Part shown: positions 36,057 to 44,908 of the stretch, piece after piece
How the letters are laid out: the number at the start of each line of letters is the position of its first letter
Numbering within the stretch: position 1 is the first letter of the stretch
Assembly: GCA_033764875.1 (NCBI GenBank)
Contig: JANRIO010000004.1
Span: forward strand, 62,001 to 126,000
Direction of reading: 5' to 3'
DNA: 64,000 bases
Origin: AWTP1-13 sp033764875
GTDB lineage: Bacteria; Pseudomonadota; Alphaproteobacteria; Rhizobiales; Hyphomicrobiaceae
Notes under the pieces: model-generated
The model's input: only the letters and a program-made list of their open reading frames with translations
Database searches by the model: none
Told to the model about the DNA's origin: nothing
Position numbers and translations under genes: made by a program

Positions 36057-39000
36057 CTATGCCTTCTGGACATCGCAGACGAAGGCCTTGCCCTCGTGGA
36101 TCGAGACGTTCGGGTCGCCCACCAGCGCACTCATCTCGTTGGCGGCGTCGCCGGTGGACAAGCCCTCCCAGCCCCAGTGGAACGGCATGCCGACTTGATG
36201 CACGCGTCGGCCCGCAATCTGCAGCGGCTGCATGCGGCGCGTCACGAGGGCCTTGGCGTGCACCGACGCGCGCGGGCTGGTGATGCGCACGCGGTCGAGG
36301 TTGGCGATGCCCTTCTCGCGCGCCAGCTCCGGCGACAGCTCCACGAACGACTCGGGCTGGAGCTCGGTGAGCCACGGGAGCCAGCGGCTCATGGCGCCGG
36401 ACAGGTAGTGCTCGGTCAGGCGGTAGGTCGTGATGACGTGCGGGAACCTCGGGTCCGCCAGCGCGGCCAGCGGATTGCCGTCGACCTTCCAGTACTTCAG
36501 CACCGGGCTCGACTGCTGCTTGTACAGCGGGTTGCGCACCACCGATTCGGCCGGCTCGTAGTGCGTCGGCAGCGGCCCGTCGACCAGCCCTTCAGGCACG
36601 TAGAGCCAGCCCACCCCGTCCGGCTTGAGGATGAACGCGTCGGTGCCCGAGTGGGCGTCCATGCCGATGGCGCCCGCTTTCGCCTGCGCGGTGGGCGGCT
36701 TGGTGGCGGGAAAGTCGGGCACGTCCAGGCCAACCCATTTGGCCTGCGCCTCGTCCCACCAGACGTACTTCTTGCGCTCGCTCCACGGCCGGCCCTGCGG
36801 ATCGGCCGACACGCGGTTGTAGAGGATGCGGCGGTTGGACGGCCACGCAAAGCCCCAGCCGAGGTGCGCGCCGCGCACACCGGGCGGGTCGGCCTGGCGG
36901 TTGGCCGAACGGTTCTCGGCCGCCGAGGGGTAGACGCCGCAGTAGATCCACGATGCGCAGCTGGTCGATCCGTCGTCGGCCAAGTCCTCGGCGCTGGCGA
37001 TGTGGCGGGCGGTATCGTTGCTGTAGTAGCCGTTGATCTCTTTCAGGATCTTCTCGGATTCGGGCTCGCCCAGTTGGCGCTCGCGCGGATCGCTGGATTC
37101 GTAGTCCCAGACCAGGTTGATGAAGCCCTGGTCGCGCGGCAGCGTCGAGCCGGCGTACAGCGCCTTCAGCCGCCTGCCGAGCTGATACGTGAAGTACATG
37201 TCCGAGCGGCAGTCGCCCGGCGGATCGGCAGCCTTGTAGTGCCATTGCAGCAGCCGCTGCGTGTTGGTGAAGCTGCCGTCGTATTCGGCCACCTGCGACG
37301 ACGGGAAGAAGAACACCTCGGTGGCGATGTCGGCGGTCGCCACCTCGCCCGCGCGTATCTCGGGCGCGGTCTTCCAGAACATTGCCGTCTCGTGCAGGAA
37401 GTTGTCCTTCACGACCAGCCACTCGAGCTTGCGCAGGCCCGAGCGCTCGAGCTTGGCGTTCAACGACGTGGCGGGGTTCTGGCCGATGCAGAACATGCCC
37501 TTGACGCGGCCTTCGTTCATCGCGACGAACATCGGCAGGTGCGAGTGGTCGCCGATGATCTTCGGATGCCAGTCGTAGCCGAAGTCGTTGGCGCGCGTGG
37601 CTGCCGGCCCGTACATCGACTTCAGGTACGAGACCATGAAGCTCGGCGTTTTGGCCCAGTACCCGGTGGGCTGCGTCTCCTCGGCCAGCCACTCGGCGAG
37701 CGAGGCGTGCGCTTTCAGCGCCGAGGGGTGCGCCATGTAGCCGTGGATCGAGTGGTAAAGCGTCGGGATGTCGGTCGAGCCCTGGATCGACGCGTGGCCG
37801 CGCAGGGCCATGACACCGGCGCCGGGACGGCCGACGTTGCCCAGCAGCAGCTGGAGCAGGGCCGCGCAGCTGATGATCTGCACACCATAGGTGTGCTGCG
37901 TCCAGGCCACCGCGTAGGCGATGGAGGACGTGCGCTCGGCGCCGGAGTTGTCGAGCAGGGTCTGGGCAACGCGCAGGAAGGTGTCGCGCGGGCAGCCGGT
38001 GACCTCCTCGACCATCTCGGGCGTGTAGCGCGCGAAGTGGCGGCGCACGATCTGAAGCACGCTGCGCGGATCGGCCAGGGTGTCATCGCGCTGCTCCGGC
38101 GGCTTGACCAGCGCCTGCACCATGCGGTCGTAGGGCGGCCCGCTCTCGGCAATCTGCACGGCGCGTCTGGACTGCTCGTCGTTCGGGCCGCCGCCGTCCT
38201 CGCGGCCCGGGTCGCGCTCGCCGTCCTTGCGGTCGGTGCCCGACTGCTGCTCGCCAGAGTGCTGCGTGTCGGCAATGCGGCCGCGGTTGCGGGTCTTGCC
38301 GCCGGCGTACTGCCACGACGAGGCCTCGTACTCGCCGATGAAGCCGTTGAAGGGCCACTCCTTCGCGTCGCCGGTGTAGGCCATCAGCCCGGAAAACACG
38401 CCATCCAGGTCTTCGGTGTCTCGGAACTCCGGCGAGACGATGGTCGCCGCATTGGTGTAGGTGGTGACGAAGGTGCGAAAGAACGGGTCCTGGTTCCAGC
38501 GCTCGCTGCTCAACACGAAGTTGACGAGCCCGCCGAGGAAGGCGATGTCCGAGCCGGCGCGGAGCGGCGCATAGATATCGGCCATCGCGCTGGTGCGCGT
38601 GAAGCGTGGGTCGACATGGATCAGCTTCGCGCCATGCTCGACCTTGGCCTTCATGGGCCAGCGGAACGCGACCGGGTGGTTCTCCGCCATGTTGGAGCCC
38701 ATCACGAGCACGCAGTCGGAGTCCTCCATCGCGCGGGGATACATGGTGGCCGCGCCGCGACCCAGCCGTGTGCCCAGACCTGGGACACTCGAGCTGTGTC
38801 AGATGCGCGCCTGGTTCTCTATCGGGACGATGCCCAGCCCGCGCATGAGCTTCTGCTGGATGTGATTCCACTCGTTGTCCAGCGTGGCGCCGCCCAGCGA
38901 GAAGATCGACGTCGTGGAGTTGACCCGCTTGCCGTCGGCAAGCTGCTCAATGAACGTCTCGTCGCGCGTCTTCTTCGTCAGCTCGGCGACGCGGTCCATC

Positions 39001-39368
39001 GCCCGCTCCAGATCCCAGACCTCCCAGTCGGCCGCACCGGGAGCGCGGTGCAGCACCTGCGTGGGCCGGTTTGGGTTCACGTGCAGCTGGAAGATGGCTG
39101 CGCCCTTGGGGCACAGCGTGCCCTCGCTGTGGGGGCTGCGCACATCGCCTTCGATGTTGACGACGCGGCCCCCGACCGTATGGATGAGCGTTGCGCAGCC
39201 CACCGCGCAGAACGGGCAGATGCTGGGGGTGGCTTTGGCGTCGCTGACGCGCAGCTGCTGCGCGCGTGCGGCCGCGGGGGCCAGGCTCATGCCGGCCCCG
39301 ACCAAGCCGCCCACCGCGGTGCCGCCGGCGAGAAAGCGTCCGAGATCACGTCTGGTGAGCTTCGTCAT
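36057..39368 (-). CDS. fdnG: Selenocysteine-containing formate dehydrogenase catalytic subunit
   Basis: 1103-residue periplasmic molybdenum or tungsten enzyme oxidising formate. A twin-arginine signal (TRRDLGRFLAGG, Arg6-Arg7) leads to a 4Fe-4S site at Cys51, Cys54, Cys58 and Cys86. Codon 190 (38801-38799) is TGA in the context ENQARI-U-HSSSVPG. This is exactly where E. coli FdnG and FdoG have selenocysteine, and homology continues in the same frame (GRGAATMYPRAMEDSDCVLV), so it is not a nonsense mutation. A SECIS-like hairpin follows. A charged, low-complexity insertion lies around residues 356-410. First gene of the operon with the 4Fe-4S and NrfD subunits. Gene-calling software that stops at TGA would split it in two. 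Confidence 0.93.
38770..38788 (-). promoter_or_regulatory. SECIS-like element for UGA recoding
   Basis: Reading the coding strand, GTG-T-CCCA-GGTC-TGGG-CAC folds into a lower stem GTG/CAC, a bulged U, an upper stem CCCA/TGGG and loop GGTC. The E. coli fdhF SECIS has the same plan (stem, bulged U, stem, GGUC loop), and in both the GGUC lies at bases 19-22 after the UGA. The UGA is at 38801-38799. Confidence 0.85.
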
Positions 39369-39655
39369 CGTGGGGTTCTTCCTGGTGCCCCTCGCGCGCG
39401 CGCCGTGCCAACCGCGGAGCGGCTGCGTGCTCGATGGTCCCGGCCAACGCGTCTGCCGGCCGTCTTGTTCCTAGCGTTTTGATCCGAAAACTGAATATCC
39501 CCCCACCTTGGCGGTGCCCTCCCCGGCTTCACCTCGGCACTGGAACCGCGGCGCCGACCAAGCGTTAGAAGACGGAAAACATCGGTTTCTGGAGGACCTC
39601 TGTCCCCGGTGCGCTGTTGCATGGACGGCTAAGCTCCAGACCCGAGGCAGGATTG

Positions 39656-40354
39656 ATGCCGACCACCTATTGCGGCCCGAGCCCGCTGCCCGAAGATGTC
39701 CTTACGCGATGGAACCTCGACCCCATCGTCATTGCGGGGCTGGCGCTGCTTGGCTTGCTCCTCGCGCGCAGACCGGGCGGGGCGATGGCGACAGGTGTGC
39801 TGGCGCTGGCGTTCGTGTCGCCGCTGTGCGCGCTGACCTCGGCACTGTTCTCGGCCCGCGTGGTGCATCACCTCCTCCTCGCCATCGTGGCTGCCCCGCT
39901 CATTGCAACCGCGCTCGAGCGTCGGCTCCTGCGCACGCCGATGCTCGCGCTCACGGCCTTCACGGGCGTGCTCTGGCTTTGGCACCTTCCGGCCGCCTAT
40001 GAGGCAGCGCTCGCCGATACCACCGTGTATTGGGCGATGCAGGCCACGTTGCTCGGCAGCGCCGTATGGTTCTGGAGCGAGGCGCTGTCGCCGGACGGCT
40101 ATGCGCTCTCACGCCTGCCCCTGGTTGTCGCCGGCTTTGCGCAAATGGGCCTGCTTGGCGCACTTCTCACGTTCGCCCCCGTTCCGCTCTATCCCAGCCA
40201 CGCGATCGCCCCGCTGAGCTGGGGACTACAGCCCCTCGTCGATCAGCAACTCGGCGGATTGATCATGTGGGTGCCGGCCGGCATTCCCTTCGCCGTGGCT
40301 GCGGCAGCTCTCCTTCGACGCACGTGGCGCGAGACTGGATTGGGTGCGTCGTGA
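39656..40354 (+). CDS. ctaG: Cytochrome oxidase assembly protein (caa3_CtaG type)
   Basis: 232-residue membrane protein with about seven helices, of the caa3-type CtaG family of oxidase assembly factors. Conserved features are LTSALFSARVVHHLLLAIVA, FTGVLWLWHLPAAYEAALAD, the FWSEALSP loop and QQLGGLIMWVPAGI. Family members are linked to building the copper centre of oxidases. The ATG at 39656 is preceded by GAGGCAGGA. The next gene begins inside its stop codon (GTGA). First gene of an oxidase cluster. Confidence 0.85.
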   Translation: MPTTYCGPSPLPEDVLTRWNLDPIVIAGLALLGLLLARRPGGAMATGVLALAFVSPLCALTSALFSARVVHHLLLAIVAAPLIATALERRLLRTPMLALTAFTGVLWLWHLPAAYEAALADTTVYWAMQATLLGSAVWFWSEALSPDGYALSRLPLVVAGFAQMGLLGALLTFAPVPLYPSHAIAPLSWGLQPLVDQQLGGLIMWVPAGIPFAVAAAALLRRTWRETGLGAS

Positions 40355-40863
40355 ACGGGTGGCTCGCGTCGGCAGTACCCCATCTCAAGGCGTTGCATGT
40401 GGCGACCCTCTCGATCTGGTGCGCCGGCATCCTCTCGCTTCCGCTGATGCTCGCCCGTCACGATCGGGCGATCATGCAGGTCGAGTATGCGCGTCTGCGC
40501 CACTACACCCACTTTGCCTACTCCTACGGCGTGACGCCGGCCGCCGTGGTCGCCATCGTCTCGGGCACGCTCCTGATCTTCGTGCGCGAAGTGTTCGTGC
40601 CATGGATGTTTCTCAAGCTCGTCTTCGTCGCGCTTCTGGTCGCGGCACACGCCTGGATCGGCCACACCGTCATTGCGGTAGCCGAGACGCCGGGCATGGG
40701 CCGACCGCCTCGGCCGGCACGGCAGGTCACGCTCGTGACACTGCCCATTCTCGCGATCCTCGTGCTCGTATTGGGCAAGCCCGGCTTCGCCTGGCTGGAA
40801 TTTCCCGCCTGGCTCACTGTTCCGCGTGGCGCTCAGCTGCCCTTCGACGTTCCGAGCCGATAG
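40351..40863 (+). CDS. CopD-like membrane protein of the oxidase cluster
   Basis: 170-residue protein with four to five transmembrane helices, similar to CopD/DUF domain proteins often found with cytochrome oxidases. Candidate metal or heme ligands are His residues in HLKALHVATLSIWCAGI, RLRHYTHFAYSYG and AHAWIGHTVIAVAE. It begins with GTG overlapping the ctaG stop (GTGA). The 3' end overlaps the convergent DUF2231-like gene by about 31 bases. Exact role (copper uptake or oxidase assembly) is inferred from context. Confidence 0.75.
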   Translation: MNGWLASAVPHLKALHVATLSIWCAGILSLPLMLARHDRAIMQVEYARLRHYTHFAYSYGVTPAAVVAIVSGTLLIFVREVFVPWMFLKLVFVALLVAAHAWIGHTVIAVAETPGMGRPPRPARQVTLVTLPILAILVLVLGKPGFAWLEFPAWLTVPRGAQLPFDVPSR

Positions 40864-41348
40864 TCAAAAACGAGCTTACCGCCATGCCAGCCAGTCGCGG
40901 ACACCACCACGACGCACAGTGCAGACAGCAATATCCCGTAGGGCAGCACGGCGGCCTCGTAGCCGTGAAGCCGATAGCCCCAGTTCGCGCCGAGGATGCT
41001 GAGCAGCAGCACCGCCAGCACGAAGTGGGTCCAAGCCGCCGCGCGCGAGCGTATGCCGGGAACGAGCAGGAGCTCGGCCGTGCCGGAAACGCCGGCGACG
41101 AGGCCGAGCAAGAACCCGACGCCCGCCGCCCAGACGCCGGCGCGCGCCCAGAACGGATCGCCCGTCCAGACGTACAACAGGTCCGCCCCGAACACGGCGA
41201 ACGTCAAGGCAACGGGAAACGCGACCGACATGGCGTGAACGGGGTGACCGAAGACGGCGATCTTGGACTGGGTGTCGTTGAACCCCGGCCGCTGCTGTAT
41301 CGGGTCCACCAGCTGCGCCACACGAACCCTGGGCGTCTCAGTCGGCAT
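40833..41348 (-). CDS. DUF2231-like membrane protein
   Basis: 171-residue protein with four hydrophobic helices. FGHPVHAMSVAFPVALTFAV and the late GYEAAVLPYGILLSALCVVV, followed by GWHGGKLVFDYR, are typical of DUF2231 proteins, which carry conserved His residues and have no settled function. It is the only leftward gene in the oxidase cluster. Its start codon is 21 bases from that of the subunit II gene, so the two promoters must overlap each other's coding regions. Confidence 0.75.
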   Translation of the reverse strand: MPTETPRVRVAQLVDPIQQRPGFNDTQSKIAVFGHPVHAMSVAFPVALTFAVFGADLLYVWTGDPFWARAGVWAAGVGFLLGLVAGVSGTAELLLVPGIRSRAAAWTHFVLAVLLLSILGANWGYRLHGYEAAVLPYGILLSALCVVVVSATGWHGGKLVFDYRLGTSKGS

Positions 41349-41369
41349 GGCAGCTCATCCTTGCGCGCG

Positions 41370-42041
41370 ATGTGTGCGGCAACAACGTGCGTGGTGGCAG
41401 GGGGTTGCGCGGGGCCGCTCTCGACGCTCGATCCGGCCGGTCCCGCTTCCGGCCGGATCGCCACGCTGTGGTGGGTGATGCTGTCGGGCTCGGTCGTGAT
41501 CTTCGCCTTCGTGATGGTGCTGCTGGTCATGGCCTGGCGCCGTGCACCGCCGGATGGCGGTGACGAGAGCCGCGCGCTGGAGCGATTGTGGGTGCATCGG
41601 CTCGGGATCGCCTTTCCAGTCGTGGTCCTTGCGGCACTGCTCGTGTACGGCCTGGTGATCGGCGAAGCGCTGCTGCCGCGCGCCTCGGACACTACGGTGG
41701 TGGTTCGCGCCGAGGCCCGCCAGTGGGCGTGGACGTTCGGCTACGCCGACGCGCCGGGCCGGCGCACGCCAGGGGTCTTGCACATCCCGGCCCGGCGTCC
41801 GGTCGACGTGGAGATCACAACCCTCGACGTGGTTCACAGCTTCTGGGTGCCACGCCTCGCCGGCAAGCTCGACGCCATTCCCGGGCACGTGAACCGGCTT
41901 CGGCTCGAGGCCGACGCGCCCGGCCGCTACGCCGGCGTCAGTGCGGAGTTCAACGGCAACGGCTACGGCACGCACGCGTTCGAGGTCGTCGCCCACGATC
42001 CGGCCGGCTGGAAGGCGTTCATCGAGCGAGGCGGCGAATGA
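41370..42041 (+). CDS. Oxidase subunit II without the CuA site
   Basis: 223-residue subunit II-like lipoprotein: a short leader ends in AGGC (lipobox Cys13), then two helices (about 30-55, 70-95) and a cupredoxin domain. QWAWTFGYADAPGR and TLDVVHSFWVPRLAGKLDAI are conserved. The CuA loop reads YAGVSAEFNGNGYGTHAFE where CuA proteins have G-x-C-x-E-x-C-G...H-A-F-M: both Cys are replaced (Ser, Asn) and Met by Glu, so no CuA can form. This is the situation in quinol oxidases. The leader is unusually short and no ribosome site is clear, so the start may be further upstream (TTG at 41361). The stop overlaps the next start (ATGA). Confidence 0.85.
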   Translation: MCAATTCVVAGGCAGPLSTLDPAGPASGRIATLWWVMLSGSVVIFAFVMVLLVMAWRRAPPDGGDESRALERLWVHRLGIAFPVVVLAALLVYGLVIGEALLPRASDTTVVVRAEARQWAWTFGYADAPGRRTPGVLHIPARRPVDVEITTLDVVHSFWVPRLAGKLDAIPGHVNRLRLEADAPGRYAGVSAEFNGNGYGTHAFEVVAHDPAGWKAFIERGGE

Positions 42042-44512
42042 CGGCGCTGTCGCGGCATCGCGCCCTCAGCCGCATATGGGCCTCGGAGCCGGGTTGGAAG
42101 GGCTATCTCACGACGGTCAACCACAACGACCTCGGGCGCATGTTTCTGGTCGTCGCGGCCTTCTTCTTTCTTGTCGGCGGCGTGCTCGCGATGTTGATCC
42201 GCGCCCAGCTCGCCACCCCGCATTCGGCCTTCGTCGGCCCCGCCGCCTACAACCAGCTGTTCACGATGCATGGAACAGTGATGATGTTCCTGTTCGCGAT
42301 ACCCCTGTTCGAGGGGACCGCAGTCTACCTGCTGCCGAAGCTGCTCGGCACGCGTGATCTGGCGTTCCCACGCCTCACGGCCTACGGCTTCTGGTGCTAC
42401 GTCTTCGGCGGCTCGATGCTGATCTTCGCGATGCTGGCGGGTCTGGCCCCCGACAGCGGATGGTTCATGTACCCGCCGCTGTCGTCCGTCATCCACTCGC
42501 CCGGCATCAACTCGGACTTCTGGCTGATCGGCATCACCTTCGTCGAGGTCTCCGCCATCGCCGCAGCCGTCGAGATCATCGTCTCGATACTCAAGTTCCG
42601 CGCGCCCGGCATGTCGCTCGACCGCTTGCCGATCTTTGCTTGGTACGCCCTCGTCACCGCGCTGATGATCATCATGGCGTTCCCTCCCCTGATCCTCGGA
42701 TCGATACTGCTCGAGCTCGAGCGCGCTTTCGGCTACCCGTTCTTCCAGGTCGATCGCGGCGGGGATGCGTTGCTCTGGCAGCACCTGTTCTGGCTGTTCG
42801 GGCATCCGGAGGTGTACATCATCTTCCTGCCCGCCGCCGGGGTGGTTTCGACGGTGCTTCCGGTCATGGCGCAGACGACGCTGCTCGGCTACCGATGGGT
42901 CGTGGCGGCAGCCGTGGCGGTGGCATTCCTGAGCTTCGGTCTCTGGGTGCACCACATGTTCGCGACCGGCATTCCCCACATCGGATTGGCGTTCTTCTCG
43001 GCCGCCTCGACCCTCGTCGCCGTGCCGACTGGGATCCAGATCTTCGCCTGGATCGGCACGTTGTGGAAAGGCAAGCCGCAACTCGCGCTGCCGATGTATT
43101 ACATCCTCGCCTTCTTCGTCACCTTCGTCATCGGCGGGCTGACAGGCGTGATGGTGGCCATCGTGCCTTTCGATCTGCAGGCGCACGATACGGCGTTCGT
43201 CACGGCACACCTCCACTACGTGCTCGTCGGCGGGTTCGTCTTCCCGTTGCTCGCGGGCCTCTACTACTGGCTGCCGCAGATCACCGGCCGCAACCGGTAC
43301 TTCCGCGTCGGCGAGCTGGCTTTCTGGCTCATCGTCCTCGGCTTCCACGGCACGTTCCTGGCGATGCACTGGGTCGGCCTCCTGGGCCAGCGGCGGCGCA
43401 TCTCGACCTATCCGGCCGACAGCGGCTGGGAAACCATCAACCTCGTCTCCTCGATCGGCGGGTTCGTCATGGCGATCGGGTTCGCGATGGTGCTGATCGA
43501 TATCGTCCTGCATACGACGCTGGCGATCCGGGGATCGCGCAATCCGTGGCGGGCCGGCACCCTGGAATGGGCCATGCCGACACCGCCGGCGCCCTACAAT
43601 TTCGCGAGCTTGCCGCAGGTCTCGCACCGCGACCCGCTCCACGCCGATCCCACGGTCGCCGTGCGCATCGCGCGGGGCGAGGGCTTCCTCGGCGAGCCTC
43701 GCGGCGACCTGCGCGAGACGCTGATGGTCGACGCCGCCAGCGGTCGGCCGGAAGCACACGTTGTGTTTCCAGGAAACTCGATGCTGCCGATCACGCTCTC
43801 GGCGGTCACGGGTCTCGCCTTCATCGGCGTGCTCGCCAAGTTGTACTGGCTCGTGCCGCTGGCGCTTTCCGGCGTTGTGGCGCTCGGCTGCCGATGGGCG
43901 TTGTCGCAGAGGCTTGTGCTGCCCTCCGGCCCCGTCGACGTCGGCAAGGGTCTCGTGCTGCCCCAGGCACTGGAGATCGAGCGACGCCCGGGCTGGTGGG
44001 GCTCCGTGCTCCTGCTTGCCGCGGATGCTGTCTTCTTCGGCTCCCTCGTCTTCGGCTTTGCGTTCCTGTGGACGATCGCGCCGAATTGGCCGCCGCCCAG
44101 CTTCCTTGCGCTCTCCGGATTCGAGCTGGTGCTGGGGCTGGCGGGCACCGCCGTGGCGCCGATCGGCATCCGCCTGGCGCGCCGGGAAGGCCGGTTCGAC
44201 GGCCTCGGCATGATCGCGACGGCGGTCGGGGCCCTGCTCGTGATCCTGGCATTTGCTCTGCTTGTCGCGCGCGCGCCATCGCCGTCCAGCCACGCCTATG
44301 CGGCGACCGTCGTCGTCATCGCATGCTATGCGCTCGTGCATGCGGCCGTGGCCTTGATCACGGTCGCGGTGCTTGCTGCGCGCATTGCCAGCGGCAGCTC
44401 GGCCGGCGAGCGGCAGTCGCTCGCCGACGTGTGCCGGCTCTGGGTGGACTACATGGCGCTGGTGACGGCAACCAGTCTCGCCCTCACGCAATTCTCAGGA
44501 CTGGCCGCATGA
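42038..44512 (+). CDS. Fused heme-copper oxidase subunits I and III
   Basis: 824-residue membrane protein. Residues about 1-560 are subunit I with twelve helices: LFTMHGTVMMFLF (heme a ligand), LFGHPEVYIIFLP (CuB His, Glu of the D channel, cross-linked Tyr), GLWVHHMFATG (CuB His pair) and FVTAHLHYVLVGG (heme ligands). The HPEVY motif marks a type A1 oxidase. From about 590 a subunit III-like part follows, with LEIERRPGWWGSVLLLAADAVFFGSLVFGF and a closing run of helices ending WVDYMALVTATSLAL. ATGA overlaps join it to subunit II before and a small membrane protein after. With a CuA-less subunit II it probably oxidises quinol. Confidence 0.9.
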   Translation: MTALSRHRALSRIWASEPGWKGYLTTVNHNDLGRMFLVVAAFFFLVGGVLAMLIRAQLATPHSAFVGPAAYNQLFTMHGTVMMFLFAIPLFEGTAVYLLPKLLGTRDLAFPRLTAYGFWCYVFGGSMLIFAMLAGLAPDSGWFMYPPLSSVIHSPGINSDFWLIGITFVEVSAIAAAVEIIVSILKFRAPGMSLDRLPIFAWYALVTALMIIMAFPPLILGSILLELERAFGYPFFQVDRGGDALLWQHLFWLFGHPEVYIIFLPAAGVVSTVLPVMAQTTLLGYRWVVAAAVAVAFLSFGLWVHHMFATGIPHIGLAFFSAASTLVAVPTGIQIFAWIGTLWKGKPQLALPMYYILAFFVTFVIGGLTGVMVAIVPFDLQAHDTAFVTAHLHYVLVGGFVFPLLAGLYYWLPQITGRNRYFRVGELAFWLIVLGFHGTFLAMHWVGLLGQRRRISTYPADSGWETINLVSSIGGFVMAIGFAMVLIDIVLHTTLAIRGSRNPWRAGTLEWAMPTPPAPYNFASLPQVSHRDPLHADPTVAVRIARGEGFLGEPRGDLRETLMVDAASGRPEAHVVFPGNSMLPITLSAVTGLAFIGVLAKLYWLVPLALSGVVALGCRWALSQRLVLPSGPVDVGKGLVLPQALEIERRPGWWGSVLLLAADAVFFGSLVFGFAFLWTIAPNWPPPSFLALSGFELVLGLAGTAVAPIGIRLARREGRFDGLGMIATAVGALLVILAFALLVARAPSPSSHAYAATVVVIACYALVHAAVALITVAVLAARIASGSSAGERQSLADVCRLWVDYMALVTATSLALTQFSGLAA

Positions 44513-44832
44513 GCGACATTTTCAGGATCATGGCCGGTTTCCTGGTCTGGCTCGCGCTCTTCAGTGCGCTGTATGGCCTGCATGGCATCGGCTGCGCGGC
44601 CGGGTGGCAGGCGACGCAGGTGGCGGGAACCTCGCTCTTCCGGCTCGCCCTGGTCACTGCGGCAGGCGCGGCGATCCTGGCGCAGCTGGCCGTGCCCGTG
44701 GCGCTGCGATCGCCCCGGCTGCGCTCGCCCTCGCCGTTCGTCGGTCAGGTCAGCACGACGCTTGCGGTGGCCGCCGTCGTCGCGCTGACATGGACGTCGT
44801 TCCCCGTCGCCGTTCTGTCGGCCTGCGAATGA
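44509..44832 (+). CDS. Small membrane protein of the oxidase cluster
   Basis: 107-residue protein with three hydrophobic segments (about 5-25, 40-65, 82-100); no named family recognised. Its ATG overlaps the stop of the fused subunit gene (ATGA), so it is co-translated and may be a fourth subunit or assembly peptide. Begins MSDIFRIMAGFLVWLALFSA and ends SFPVAVLSACE. Confidence 0.65.
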   Translation: MSDIFRIMAGFLVWLALFSALYGLHGIGCAAGWQATQVAGTSLFRLALVTAAGAAILAQLAVPVALRSPRLRSPSPFVGQVSTTLAVAAVVALTWTSFPVAVLSACE

Positions 44833-44908
44833 GGCCAGGATCTCCGCATGTCGAAGCCGGCGCGCGAGGGACGCGAGGCGGAGCCTCCGGCCCACCGTGC
44901 ATCGAGCG

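Noticed and set aside
38799..38801. Stop codon splitting the formate dehydrogenase large subunit, as if a pseudogene
   Set aside because: The frame continues with strong homology directly after TGA, the codon sits at the known selenocysteine position, and a SECIS-like hairpin follows.
35265..39482. 1405-codon open frame on the upper strand
   Set aside because: It is antisense to the formate dehydrogenase genes, His/Arg/Gly-rich with no domain, a usual artefact of very high GC coding DNA.
41963..44491. 842-codon leftward open frame
   Set aside because: Antisense to the fused oxidase gene, which has all catalytic motifs; the product is a charged low-complexity sequence.
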